Shown here: positions 23,201 through 38,200 of the stretch, in pieces | Numbering within the stretch: position 1 is the stretch's first letter | How the letters are laid out: each line of letters starts with the position of its first letter | From: Leptasterias polaris | Lineage: Eukaryota > Echinodermata > Asteroidea > Forcipulatida > Asteriidae | Length of the DNA: 64,000 nucleotides | Assembly (NCBI GenBank): GCA_037783415.1 | Contig: JAZGTN010000027.1 | Location: 6,472,001-6,536,000, forward strand | Reading direction: 5' to 3' | Translations under genes and position numbers: made by a program | Notes under the pieces: model-generated | What the model saw: the letters and a program-made list of their open reading frames with translations, nothing else | Database searches by the model: none | What the model was told of the DNA's origin: nothing

Positions 23201-26200
23201 ATTGTTTTAATCCTGTATTATTATTATTATTTTTTATTATTATTTTATTTGCCATAACAGTACAAAACAAAATACAAGACAATATACCCCGAGATGGGCA
23301 AGGGACAACAAAAGCAAATACATACTATGATCCGTAGATCTGTTGCCCCACATCTGGGGTACACAATGAAATAAATATAGATTTAAACATATAATATAGT
23401 ACACGCAATAATAAAAGCAGATAATTATACAAAACCAATAATAAATAAATAATAAATAACTAATTTATAAAACGAAAATAAATGAGTAAAATAACAGTAA
23501 AAGTAAAGATAAACAAATAAAGAAGTAGGGCCTATGTACTATATAAATAAATAAATAAATAAACTTGTTAATAAATAAAAACGATTTAAAATATTGCACA
23601 AGTGAATGGGCTATAGCAGGCTATTAAAAGGGTGGACTAAACCCCAAACAAGTCCCAACACTAGAGCCACACTCCCCTCCCCGGAGAATTATACATGTAT
23701 AAATAAATAAAAATGAGAACAAATAAAATTGTACAAAATTTACAAGTAAGAAAGAGTAACACAAAAATACGGACAGAAAGCCCTGCCCACACTGAAGAAA
23801 AATAATAAAAACTATTCAAGTTGATTCATGAGATTGGCAGACAGAATATCTAAGTGATTTGAGGAAACTGAGGAAGGGCAATAGCAGTAGGGAATTACGA
23901 ATGTTTTCTGGTAAACTAGACCAAAGTCTGGGGAAAAGATGAGGAGCAGACAAATGCAAAGCATCGGTTCTAGCATACAGGTGTTTGAAGGTGAGAACGT
24001 CAGGATATCTATGGTTGACAGAAATGATGCCAGCCACATCACAATGAATAAGGTTAAACTTACACTTAATGATAAAATACAAAACAGAAAAATTACGACG
24101 AATTGACAGAGACGACCAATTAAGGGACTTAAGTCTATCGGGGTAAGACATCTCACCCATCCTCTGCCCAAGAATAAATCGAGTAGCACGTTTTTGTACC
24201 CGTTCAAGGGCCTGAGTCTGGAGAGATGTATGAGGGAGCCATGCTGGCATACCATATTCTAAAATAGGGAGAACTAGAGATTTATAAAGACAGAACTTGG
24301 CTGAAACAGAAGAATTGAAAGCAATGGTCTTAATGAGGCCCAATGTTCTATTGGCACTTGAAACAACATTCTTGATATGGTTAGTCCAAGAGAGCTGAGC
24401 ATTCAGAGTGACTCCAAGGTATTTGACAGAGGTTGTGGGTTGCACGGGAAAACCTGAAAGAGTGTAAACAGGGGGGTTGAGAGAGTGTTTACGGGAAATA
24501 TGCATGATTTTGGACTTTGTAGGGTTGAACGTCATACCATTGGAGACACTCCAAGTGCTCAGCTCATCAAGGTCATGCTGGAGGGAGCTTACATCTAAAC
24601 AGGAACGGATTGGACGATAAATTAATACATCATCAGCGAAAAGAACACAATTAGAACTGAGGTTGTAAGATATATCATTGATGAATAAATTGAATAACAG
24701 AGGCCCAAGAACACTACCTTGAGGAACACCAGAGCTAACTACGGACCATGAGGAGTTCATACCTACAAATGTGACTCTTTGTTGACGATCAACCAGAAAA
24801 TCTTTAATCCAACTCCAGAGAGAGCCACGGATGTTAAAATTACTAGCAAGTTTACGTACAAGTATATGATGGGGCATACGGTCAAAAGCTTTACTCATAT
24901 CCAAGAAAACTGCATCAATCCTTGGGGGACTACGCTTATCTAAAGTGGTAGCCCATGAATGATACACATTCATAAGTTGGGTGACACAAGATTTGTGAGG
25001 AACAAAACCATGCTGCTTATCAGACAATAAACAATTAGAATTTAAATGATCTTTAACAACATTAGATAACAGTCTCTCCATGATCTTGCTAACGGGAGAA
25101 GTGAGAGCAATAGGCCTATAGTTACTAAAAAAAAGAAGGGAACGGTCACCAGTTTTAAACACGGGGGTAATATTGGCAAGCTTCCAACCACGGGGAAGGC
25201 GTCCACAGGCAATGGAATCATTGAAGATCCTACAGAGAACTGGAGAGATAGTAGAAACTGTGTTACGCAAGAATTTAGCGCTGATTCCATCTGGCCCAGG
25301 AGCCTTCCCCAGAGGTAAAGAAGATAAGGTACGCTGAATATCATCAACTGAGAAGTTAACACTAGACAGAGCTGGAATGGGAAAATCACATGAGGGAGGG
25401 TCTTGACAAACAGGGACATCAGCAGAAAAAAATGAAGCAAAATAAGTATTAAAAGCACAAGCTATTTCATGAGGTTTGACTAGTGTTTGGGCATTATGTT
25501 TAAAAGACAATGGGGTAGGTGATCGTTTCCTGCTACGAACAAAGGACCAAAAACGTTTTTTGTTGTCCTTGGATGAAAACATGTTATTAACAAAGTGTTT
25601 ATAAGCCTTGCGAGTGCAATATTTTAGCTGATTACGTACAAGTTTATAAGAGTTCCAATCAGCAAGAGATCCAGAGCGCTTAGCCTTGGAAAACAGTTTA
25701 CGCTTTACTGAGCACAAATGTTTCAGGTCAGCATCAACCCATGGAGAATTGTTCCTTTTCCTTGTCCGCTTTCTAGAACCAGGAATGGCGTCTTTGACAG
25801 CAGCATTAATCAGGTCCAAAACACCTTCCCATGAAGAGTCGATGTCATCTTTGTCAACAACAAGATCCCAGTGAGCATATTGGAGGAGAGCGTTGAGATG
25901 AGTGATGGAATCAGGATTGTAAGACAAAAACTGTCTAACAACAGAGGGATGCGGGGGAGAAGTATTCAGACGAGTGACGAACTGAACGGCAAGATGATCG
26001 CTGGTAACAGGGTTGGGAACAGTCTCAACGGATACGAAGTTATGCGGAGAACTACTGAAGACCAAATCGATGGTGGACCCAGAAGAAATGGTATCATCAC
26101 TACATGGGGGACGGGTGATGTCTGTGACAAGCTGAAATAGGTTTAACGAGTCGGCAAATTCATACAAATGAGAGCGGTTCGGAGAGTCGGCTACTGCAGG

Positions 26201-29200
26201 ATTACAGTCAATGTTGAAATCTCCCATGAGAATAATACAGCCAAATTTGGGAAGAAAGTGATCCATTCTTGAGACCACGGCGTTGAGATCATCCCAAAAC
26301 GAAGTAGTTGCGCAGGGAGGGCGATATAATGTGCCAAGAAGACATCTTCCACGATGACAGGATAAGGACACCCACAAGAGTTCAAGCTCAGGGGAGTCAA
26401 ACTCGGCATGGTGGACAGGATGGATGTTTGCTTTGACTGCAGTCAAGATGCCACCACCGCGAGAGGGACGGTCCTTGCGGAAGATCAAGTAGTCGTCAGG
26501 GAGTCCCAAGATGGCGTCCGAATCATGCTCCTTCAGCCAAGTCTCTGTGAGTGCCAGGATGTCAGGCGGGGTCGAAGAGGCGATAGACGTGGCAAGATCC
26601 AAACCCTTGTTTCGGACACTACGGGCATTAAATAACAGCCCAGATAGGTGACTAGGGGATGCGGTTGGGAGTGATGGGGTGTTATCTGAGATACTTGGAA
26701 GTCTTCTAGAGAGTGAAGCTGGATTGTTTGGAATGTCAACTGACGGATGAGAGGAATTTGGCAAATCGGCAAATGCTTCTTGGAGTGAAGTGTCACTGCA
26801 TGATGAGAATGGCAGTGATGCAGTAAAACAGCTTGGACAGAACCAGTCAATTGTACTTGAGATGAGCAGGTTGTACTGGGTAATGGTCATCTCAGGAATA
26901 CACTTATGATGCCAATACAGGTTGCAATCTTCACATAGAAGAGATCTTTGGTTTGATTTAACTGGGCGACTACAATTACCACAGGGGTCCTTAACAGGAC
27001 CAGGATTGACTTCAATGTCTCCAGACATTGCAAGGGGTAGATTGAATGTAGCTGTAGAGTTTGGGTAATAGTTAACTGGAGCTTTGCCAAACTTACTACA
27101 TGAGCTGTGGTTTCCAATAGATAGTTTGATGGTCAGCCATATTGGATGCACACAGGCAGGTACATGTAGCTTGTTGTAGTCCACTGAATGCAGGAGGGGA
27201 CAAAGGGTGGCATGGTCATGACAATAGAATCGGCCAGGTGTGTACTGCATGATGCAACTGGCTTATAAATGTAGACATATACAATAAAACTAACCTGTGA
27301 AAATTCAACTTCAAAAGGTAGCCGCATTTTTGAGATATCGCCGAAACACCGGAGCGAAATATGTCCACGCAGGAAGAATATCCCCATAGGAATACACAAT
27401 CTGAGAAACGTTTCTGACAGAAACGTACAGATTCAAATCTTGGGGCGCACAAACTGATTATTGTCCATAACCACATTACTTCGAAGTGAAATGATTCTCA
27501 AAATGCTTTAAACTATCGAAAGCTGCTGTACTTCTGAAAAAGTAAGTTTTTATAGTCATTAATTTAAGAGTGATTACCAAACGTATACAGACCCTCTAAG
27601 AGAGGGTTGCCTTTTTTTGATATCCCACGTTTTTATTGTAATGTTACGATTTTAACGATTGTAATTTATGTTGCAATTCAGCGGTATGATGCTATGACAT
27701 TTTGAAATAAGTAAACCATAAACATAAGGGGCAGGGCAAACAAAATTTTCAAGTCATCAAAATAAAGCACCATGTAAGGGTTCACAAGGTGATGAGGCAC
27801 AATCATACCAGAAACACTAGTGGGTTCCTTTACGTGAATTACACGCCACACGGGACAAACGGCTTTAAGTCCCACCCAAAAGAAGAAGTACTATTCATGG
27901 TAAGGTGTCTTGCTTGAGGACACAATTGCCAAGACCGGGACTCGAACCCACACGCTACTGGTCAGAAACGCCAGAGCTTGACTCCAGTGCGTCAGACCCG
28001 CCCGTCCAAAACACGCCACCATAGACTGTGCAAGTCTCGCGCGTATCCGAACGAGAAAACACGTCAAACGAAGAACATTCTGAAATTAAATCTGAAGAAC
28101 AAAAATAAATCATTACAATTTTATGAAAAGTTTTAGCTTTTGAAAAAACAATCACAATAGTGTGTATATTATTATTGAAAAAATACGGGTCTTAAATGGA
28201 CCCGTATCGCAGTTTAAAGAGGATGCTGACGCCTCAACAACCATAGACTGCAATGAAAAGGGTTTGCTTTGCAATTACAGCATCTGGCGATTATAATTGC
28301 GCATCCAAAACAAGCGTTTACGTAAGTTTTATGATCGGAGGCGAGCACAAAATTCTAAATTTTTTGCAATAACCGGAAGCTGAGGTCAAGTTTAATTCTT
28401 GGGTTTTCTTCGTTATATTGTTGAATTGGTTTTACTTTCATATGTTGTTATCACTTAGTATTACATTCCCAACAACATGTATACTTTTCTAGGTCATAAC
28501 CTACATTAAACTAAAATAATTGACGAAACAAAATCTCGCCCACGTAAAACTCCATATGGTTGGGACCACTATGGTCCCGGAAGTTCGATTACGCGCGAGA
28601 CTTGCACAGTCTATTGCGAATCGGCATATTATGTAAACTCCCCTTTTTGTATAACCAAGAGTTATTTTTTACTTACCAATGGTTGTACGGACAGGTGTTC
28701 CTTGCACAGTTGAAGCCGTCATTATTCGGGTGCCTTGTGGTTCTGTTAGACCCTTTAAAAAAATGAAAACTTTCCAACTAAACACGGAGCCACTAAAAGG
28801 ACAGGTATACATAAAAACCCAGGTATTTTGTCTATTTAAATAATATTTCGTACCATCGACATTATTCGTTCCCTTGAAATCCCTTTTTTTCAAGGGAACG
28901 AATTATTATTATTTTGAAAAGAAGGAAATTTACAGAATGAAAGTAATTTCCCTTAATAGTGACTTCATAATTATGCACATACTAAATATTTTGAAATTGC
29001 GCTCACTGGCTGTATTACGACACTAGAAAAATACAGCGTGGGGCTTTTGTGTAAACCATATAAGTTCATAAAGTGGCCATGCTGTGAATGCAACTCAGTG
29101 GTTACACTGTGACCACATCGTGTTCTCTGTATACATCGTAATGTGACAGTAAAATATTGGAACAACACCGTAGTCTCATGACAGTGTGAGCATAGAGCCG

Positions 29201-32200
29201 TCCCAGTGTGATTATATAGAAATCACAGTGGTCCGCACAGTATAGAGATCACAGTGTCCATATAGTGTGACCATGTAGATATCACAGTGTTCTCACAATA
29301 TGACCATATAGAGATCACAGTGACCAAACAGTGTGACCATGTACAGATCACAGTGTCCACACAGTGTGACCATGTAGATATCACAGTGTTCTCACAGTGT
29401 GACCATGTACAGATCACAGTGTCCACACAGTGCGACCATGTAGAGATCACAGTGTCCTCACAGTGTGACCATGTACAGATCACAGTGTCCACACAGTGTG
29501 ACCATGTACAGATCACAGTGTCCTCACAATGTGACCAAATAGAGATCACAGTGACCAAACAGTGTGACCATGTACAGATCACAGTGTCCACACAGTGTGA
29601 CCATGTAGATATCACAGTGTCCTCACAATCTGACCAAATAGAGATCACAGTGACCACATAGTGTGACCAAGTACAGATCACAGTGTCCACACAGTGTGAC
29701 CATGTAGAGACCACAGTGTCCACACAGTGTGACCATGTAGATATCACAGTGTCCTCACAATGTGACCAAATAGAGATCACATTGACCAAACAGTTTGACC
29801 ATGTAGAGATCACAGTGTCCTCACAGTGTGATCATGTAGAGACCACAGTGTCCTCACAGTGTGACCATGTAGAGATCACAGTGTCCACACAGTGTGACCA
29901 TGTAGAGATCACAGTGTGACCATATAGAGATCACAGTGTCCACACAGTGTGAACACGTAGAGATCACAGTGTCCACACAGTGTGACCATGTATAGAGATT
30001 AAAGTGTCCACACAGTGTGACAATGTAGAGATCACAGTGTCCTCACAGTGTGACCATGTAGAGATCTCAATGTCCTCACAGTGTGATCATGTAGAGATCA
30101 CAGTGTGACAATAAAGAGATCACAGTGTCCACACAGGGTGACCATGTACAGATCACAGTGTCCACACAGTGTGACCATGTACAGATCACAGTGTGACCAT
30201 GAGATCACAGTATCCACAGTATCACAGTGTGACCATGTACAGATCACAGTGTCCACACAGTGCGACCATGTAGAGATCACAATGTCCTCACAGTGTGACC
30301 ATGTACAGATCACAGTGTCCACACAGTGTGACCATGTACAGATCACAGTGTCCTCACAATGTGACCAAATAGAGATCACAGTGACCAAACAGTGTGACCA
30401 TGTACAGATCACAGTGTCCACACAGTGTGACCATGTAGATATCACAGTGTCCTCACAATGTGACCAAATAGAGATCACAGTGACCACATAGTGTGACCAA
30501 GTACAGATCACAGTGTCCACACAGTGTGACCATGTAGAGACCACAGTGTCCACACAGTGTGACCATGTAGTGACCAAACATGTAGAGACCACAGTGTCCA
30601 CACAGTGTGACCATGTAGTGACCAAACATGTAGAGACCACAGTGTCCACACAGTGTGACCATGTAGTGACCAAACAGTGTGACCATGTACAGATCACAGT
30701 GTCCACACAGTGTGACCATGTAGATATCACAGTGTCCTCACAATGTGACCAAATAGAGATCACAGTGACCAAACAGTTTGACCATGTAGAGATCACAGTG
30801 TCCTCACAGTGTGATCATGTAGAGACCACAGTGTCCTCACAGTGTGACCATGTAGAGATCACAGTGTCCACACAGTGTGACCATGTAGAGATCACAGTGT
30901 GACCATATAGAGATCACAGTGTCCACACAGTGTGAACACGTAGAGATCACAGTGTCCACACAGTGTGACCTTGTATAGAGATTAAAGTGTCCACACAGTG
31001 TGACAATGTAGAGATCACAGTGTCCTCACAGTGTGACCATGTAGAGATCTCAATGTCCTCACAGTGTGATCATGTAGAGATCACAGTGTGACAATAAAGA
31101 GATCACAGTGTCCACACAGTGTGACCATGTACAGATCACAGTGTCCACACAGTGTGACCATGTACAGATCACAGTGTGACCATTCAGAGATAACAGTGTC
31201 CACACAGTGTGACCATGAGATCACAGTATCCATACAGAGTGACCATGAAGAGATCACATTGTCCATACAGTGTGACCATGTAGAGACCACAGTGTTCTGA
31301 CAGTGTGACCATGTAGATATCACAGTGTTCACACAGTGCGACCATGTAGATATCACAGTGTCCACACAATGTGACCCTATAGAGATCACCGTGTTCCCAC
31401 AGAGTGACCATGTAGAGATCACAGTGTCCACACCATATAACCGCAAAAAGATCACAGTGTAATTATGTAGAGATCAGTTAGTCTGCTCATAATAGGGACT
31501 ATAGTAAAATCACAGTGTCAACACGGTGTGACCAAAGAGAGACCACGGTGTTATCAGTGTTACCACAGTGCGCTCATAATAGAGACTACAGTGTAATCAA
31601 CATGTCACCACGGTGTGACCATATAGAGACCACGGTGATCAGTGTCACCATGGTGTTCTCATAATAAAGACTACAGTGTAATCAACATGTCACCAAGGTG
31701 TGACCATATTAAGACCACGGTGGGATCAGTGTCACCATGGTGTGTTCATTATAGGGACTACAGTAAAATCACAGTGTCAACACGGTGTGACCAAAGAGAG
31801 ACCACGGTGTGATCAGTGTTACCACAGTGCGCTCATAATAGAGACTACAGTGTAATCAACATGTCACCACGGTGTGACCATATAGAGACCACGGTGATCA
31901 GTGTCACCATGGTGTTCTCATAATAAAGACTACAGTGTAATCAACGTGTCACCAAGGTGTGACCATATTAAGACCACGGTGGGATCAGTGTCACCATGGT
32001 GTGTTCATTATAGGGACTACAGTAAAATCACAGTGTCAACACGGTGTGACCAAAGAGAGACCACGGTGTGATCAGTGTTACCACAGTGCGCTCATAATAG
32101 AGACTACAGTGTAATCAACATGTCACCACGGTGTGACCATATAGAGACCACGGTGATCAGTGTCACCATGGTGTTCTCATAATAAAGACTACAGTGTAAT

Positions 32201-35200
32201 CAACGTGTCACCAAGGTGTGACCATATTAAGACCACGGTGGGATCAGTGTCACCATGGTGTGCTCATTATAGGGACTACAGTAAAATCACAGTGTCACCA
32301 CGGTGTGACCACAAAGAGACCACGGTGTGATCAGTGTCACCACAGTGCGCTCATAATAGAGACTACCTTGTAATCAAAGTGTCACCACGGTGTGACCATT
32401 GAGAGACCACGGTGGGATCAGTGTCACCACGGTGTTCTCATAATAGAGACTACAGTGTAATCAAAGTGTCACCACGGTGTGGCCATGTAGAAACCACGGT
32501 GAGATCAGTGTCACCACGGTGTGCTCATAATAGAGACTACAGTGTAATCAAAGTGTCACCACGGTGTGACCATAGAGAGACCACGGTGGGATCAGTGTCA
32601 CCACGGTGTTCTCATAGTAGAGACTACTGTGTAATCAAAGTGTCAACACGGTGTGGCCATGTGTAGAAACCACGGTGAGATCAGTGTCACCACGGTGTGC
32701 TCATAATAGAGACTACAGTGTAATCAAAGTGTCACCACGGTGTGACCATAGAGAGACCACGGTGTGATCAGTGTCACCATGTTGTGCTCATTATAGTTCT
32801 ATAGTAAAATCACAGTGTTCATACTGTGTCCCTATTGAAACCTCAGTGTGTGACCAGTGTCAAAATTATGATGAATATTTGAACAATAACACAATTGTAT
32901 AACTGAAAGTAAGATATGAGAAAACAATTACTTATCTGTTTTTGCATCAAATGCGAAATTTCAAGCATAATAAATACCCCATATTCATAAATATAAACAT
33001 GTGAAAGTGTTCAGGTTTATATGATTTGCATATTGTTCTTACAGATGCGATGCGTAACATGTCACAGTGTCCCAACAGAACCACAGTATGACTAAAAAGA
33101 ATCAAATGTCCAGTGAACATAGAGAGATGGGATAAAACTGTGAATTTAAACTGCAGTTTATCTCTCTTTTATTAACATCACTGTAACCATGTCCCTTTTT
33201 TCACACAGTTTCATTACCTATTAGTTTCACTGTAATAATTCTTCATTACAGCAGTCTTTTTCGTTCTCGTTGTGGTCATTTTGTGCGTTGTGGTCATTTT
33301 GTGAACTCCAAAACAATACCGAGAACACAATATGTGCACAGGGGCGTCAATCCGTCTCGAAATGTGGGGGGGGGGGGGGGGGGGGGGGGAACACAGCATG
33401 ATCATTTACGGCGTTGGGTCCAGGGGCCCGCTGAAGCTGGAGGGTTTTAGTATATCTGAATGGCCTAGACAAGCTCTCCTTGCTATAAATATTTAGACTT
33501 GGTTCAGAGAAAGAACGAGAAACACTAATAAATGCCCAACATACACGATATATTAATCTTATACTCCCCCCCCCCCTGTTTGCCGATGGACAATATTCAT
33601 GTAAACTGGAGTTCCCTGTGAATTTTGAATTCTTCAACGTCTCTTCTTTGTTACCGATGAATCTTAAAACATAAACAAAAAAAAGTTGTACAATGACAAA
33701 CTCCCAGCATACTTGTTAGATTTGCATCATTGACAGCAACTGCGTGCCCAGGATTAGGTCTTAGGGGGACAGAAAAACAATGAATGTAATGGGTGGGGGT
33801 CCAGGGGCGAAGCTCCGTTTGGGGTCCAGGGGCCGCGAAGCCTCCGGAAGCTTCAGTTTTGGAGGGTGAAAAATCAATTCCATAAGCCCCCCAAAAAGAG
33901 CGAAAATGGCACACTTTTTAAGCACTTTTGATCTATATTGTTCTAACTGGAAAAATGTATGTAACATCAACGGGCTCCAATACAATTTTACCCCCACACA
34001 TCAACTAGACCGAGTATGCATATGGATGATTCTTGAATAAGAATAATACGGCAAACCCACTCCAGATGCTATCGATAATCCTTTGTTTTTCGAAAGTGGC
34101 ATCACATAATAATTAATAATCTATATCAGATTGCTGTTTAAAAATGCAATGCAAAGTTTAACTTTGGCATGATTTTGACGTGTAATTTGGAAAGGGTAGG
34201 ATTGCATGCCTTTTCAATACCTGCACATAATTGTATAGCCGTCTTTTTAAAAAAATGTGGAAAGGAAGCAACACGTGATTCTTATTCTTATTCTTATTCT
34301 TTATTCAGCCAATAAAACAAGCGAACAATACATTAGGGAACAGAATACATGTACAATAATACGGTAACGACTAAGAGGGAATGGGATAGAGGATACAGTG
34401 AAGACAAACAAAACATAAAAACCAATCTGTGATGGCCAGGATCAACAAAAGTGTACTCAAACACTGTAGCCCGAAAGCTTGTTGGTCCAGTCACAGAGAG
34501 GATTCATTAAATAAATAAATATATCTACATGTGTATATACAATAATATAAAATAATATTAATATAAAATTAATATTATATTAAGTCAAAAAGAAATGCAA
34601 TAAAAAAATTAAAAAATGCAAATAAATAAATACAAATCAATGAGCAAAATAAAAATGAACTAAAAGGATATTTAAGAAAAAATAATAGTGTTAATTAAAT
34701 GCACAAATTGTCAGGTCAAGGTCAAGTTCGCACAAGGACCACCCGTCGTCAATTGGCCGACATTGCCCGGCACCCCACACGTTTTGAGCGCGAGTACCAG
34801 GCTACATCGACCAACCAACGACAAAATGTTCCCCGTATTTGTATTTACATACAAATAAGTAATCAAACATAAGACCCAACCAGATAAACACCCCATATAA
34901 GCTAACAACACCCAACCATTCCACAAACAAGCCAACATCAAGCAGTTTGATAAACAGGCAAGTACAAAATAAAAATAAAAGCTTTAAGTTTAGCATGAAC
35001 AGCAGATGGATAGGAATTATACTTATCAATTTTTAGTGGGAAGTATATAAGCAGGTTGAGAAGCAGGAGAATTTAAATCGAGCTGTCAATAGACTTAATC
35101 ATGGAAATAGGATAACAGATTTCTACAAAAACACTTAAGGCTGTCTAAAACAACAGAGTCTTTGATGTGAGTGGGCAAGCTGGACCAAATACGAGGAAAT

Positions 35201-38200
35201 GAATGTATTGGGGAGTTCTTGAGGGCTAGAGTTCTCGCATAGTGATGGTTAAATGTTATGATGTCTTGATGGCGGGCATTTATAATCGTGTTAGACTTAA
35301 GTGAACGGCAGTCAATGAGTCCATACAAGGATTTAATTGTGAAGGTGACCACATGATGCTGTCTCCTATTAGTGAGGTTGATCCAGTTGAGGGCTTTTAA
35401 GCGGTCATCGTATGGCATGGCACCTCTCTGTTGTTTCAGACACATCCTGCTTGCCCGACGTTGGACGCTCTCTAGCTTGGCCGATAATGAATGTATGGGC
35501 ACCAGGCAGGCAACCCATACTCTAAGATTGGTAGGACGAGGGACAAATAAAGGGATCGAAGGGCTGTTGAAGATGTCCCACCAGCGACTTGCCAGATGAA
35601 CCCAAGGATACGGTTTGCCTTGGACACCACGGAATTTACATGATCAGTCCAAGTTAATGTGTTGTTGATAGTGATGCCAAGGTACTTGTATGTTGAGACA
35701 ACATCAAGACCAGAACCATGCAGACTGTATACAGGTAAATGACTTAGTGATTTGGAGCGTGACATATGCATAACTTTACATTTGCTGATATTGAGTTCCA
35801 TACCGTTAGAAACACTCCATCGACCGAGTTCAGTGATGTCGGTCTGGAGAGCAAGTTCATCCTGGTGAGATTTTATTGGGTTGTAAATTATAGTATCATC
35901 GGCAAATAGGCGTGATGTGGTCCTCAAGTTGTTGGAGATATCATTGATGAAGAGATTGAAGAGTAGAGGGCCAAGTACACTTCCCTGAGGAACTCCCGAT
36001 GTGACTGGTTCCCAAGAGGAGACACTACCACGGTACGTAACCCGTTGTTGTCGGCCAGTAAGGAAGGATTTCAGCCAATTCCATGTAGTACCCCTAATGT
36101 TGAAGTTATGGGCCAACTTCTCTAGAAGGATGTGGTGAGGCATGCGATCAAATGCTTTACTGAAATCAAGGAAAATAATGTCAATTCGAGGTGGGCGTGG
36201 CGCGTCAAGAATAGTTGCCCAGTCATGAATTGTGTTTGTAAGTTGTGTAACGCAGGATTTATGGGCCGTAAAACCATGCTGTTCTTCATTTCCAAGGCAG
36301 AGAGAACTCACATGGTTTTTTATATTCTCTGCTACGGCTTTTTCGAGGATCTTGCAGATGACAGAAGTTAGGGCGACTGGTCGATAATTCTTGATGGCGG
36401 TGCGACTGCCAGCTTTAAAAACAGGAGTGATTTGTGATAGCTTCCAATCCAATGGTAAACAACCACTTGCAAGGGATGAATTCATTACCCGTAGTAAGGG
36501 CGGAGCGATTGAAGACGCAACCATTTTGAGAATTGTTGGTGAAATGGAGTCAGGGCCTGGCGCTTTGTAAGGGGACAATGAGGACAGAGACTTTGTCAAC
36601 CATCCTAGGCTGATTGAAGTTTGGGGAAGGTCCGGAATCAGGAGAGAACAGGCCGGTGGTGAATCAGGGCAGGTTACAGCAGGGGAGTGGATTGAAGTAA
36701 ACAGAGTGTTGAATGCATGAGCAATTTCAGCAGGTTTATGCATGAGTTTACCTATTGCAGATTGGAGAGCAGGTGACATGCTTTTGGATCTGGTCGGTGC
36801 ATGTTAGGTTCATGCATATTCATTAAAAACATCGTGGGTAAAAACAACAATCACTTTAAGAGGTCGTCGACGTTCACCCTGGATAACCCAGGGGGGGGGG
36901 GGGGGGGGCGGAAGGGGTAGCGCAACCAGCGCGCCACCTACGTTGAAAATAATCTCATTCGACCATCGCGACGTGGACTGGTCGAAGCTCCCCACGTACA
37001 AACGGATGTGTGTGAATGCACAGTACACACTATTTGAATTTACGGTTGCTCTCCGCTGCGTGCCGTTGAGACTGCCTGGAGGAGTCCATTTTATCAGAGG
37101 GTATTGTTATCTTCAAATGTTGTAAATTCACAAAATCTTTACACCAGAAAACATTTGTAAATTGTTTTTTGCGTTGCCAACTGCTTCAGTAATTTAACAA
37201 TTTAATAAACAACATATATTTAACCTAAACGACATGTATAACATATCTGTTTAAGATGTGTATGTTGCCTCAGAATTACAATTACCTGTGGCAAATGTTC
37301 CCGTCCGTCAACAGAGATCGTTTGAACGCAAACTAAGTATTGGCGGGATCCATTCTTTCCAAAAAATCTTTTTTAAATCGTCAAATATCTAGAGGATGTA
37401 CCGAGGGATTTTGATTAAACTTTCAGGAATGAAAGATCTATTCCTAAATATTACGTTAATGGAAAAAAATTTGAGGATGAACGAAAATTTTTTTCACATT
37501 ATGTCGATATTTGTAGCCATTTTAGGGGAGACCATTTGTAACGAAATTCCCACCTGGACCCATTCATACACGTTAGCCGCTGCAATAAACCAACGGACAA
37601 TTTTCGGTAATATTTTTACGCACTTTATTTAAAATTAAGCATCTCAACTATTGAAAATACTCTTACGATATACACTGTTATGTTTTCAGTGCTGATAAAG
37701 AGAAAATTTTAACGGTATACATGGATTTCTTTTTGTTTTTTAATGGTCATTACCTATTTTTAAAATGGAGTGTACCCGAACAGCGATCGCAAATGATCGC
37801 GCAACACCCCTTCCGCCCCCCCCCCCCCCCCCCCCCCCGGGATAACCCAGGAAATTATTGCTTTGTCTCGTAGAAAAACAGGGCTTATCGACATGCAGTT
37901 GCTCATAAAAACAATGTTTTTTTTACATTGTGGACTAAATTAATACAAACTTCTTCGTAATCAAGTTAAAATATCTGCTAGAAATTCTTACAATTACTAA
38001 CTTAAAAATATTGCCAATGACTTGAAATGTAACCATAAACGATTTTGGTCCTTTGTTAATGCAAGGAGGAAGTCTGAATCTGCTAGTATATTTTTTTCAG
38101 GATGCGACGCATTTTAGCACACCGTCTTCCATTGTAAATGCTTTTAATGACTTCTTTAGTAGTAATTTGTCTGTACATGATTCAGCCTGTAGTCTCACAG

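Larger units (their letters stand above)
23165..27595 (-). mobile_element. TTAA-type MITE, family 1, copy 3, split by a LINE
   Basis: MITE pieces at 23165-23216 and 27262-27595 match the solid copy at 51476-51853. TTAA lies at 23161-23164 and CTAA at 27596-27599. The CR1-like element at 23217-27261 sits inside it. Confidence 0.85.

Noticed and set aside
29223..31455. Long ORFs on both strands (up to 232 codons) in the intron 1 minisatellite
   Set aside because: They arise because a 33-bp unit without stops is repeated. They overlap each other on opposite strands and lie in an intron.
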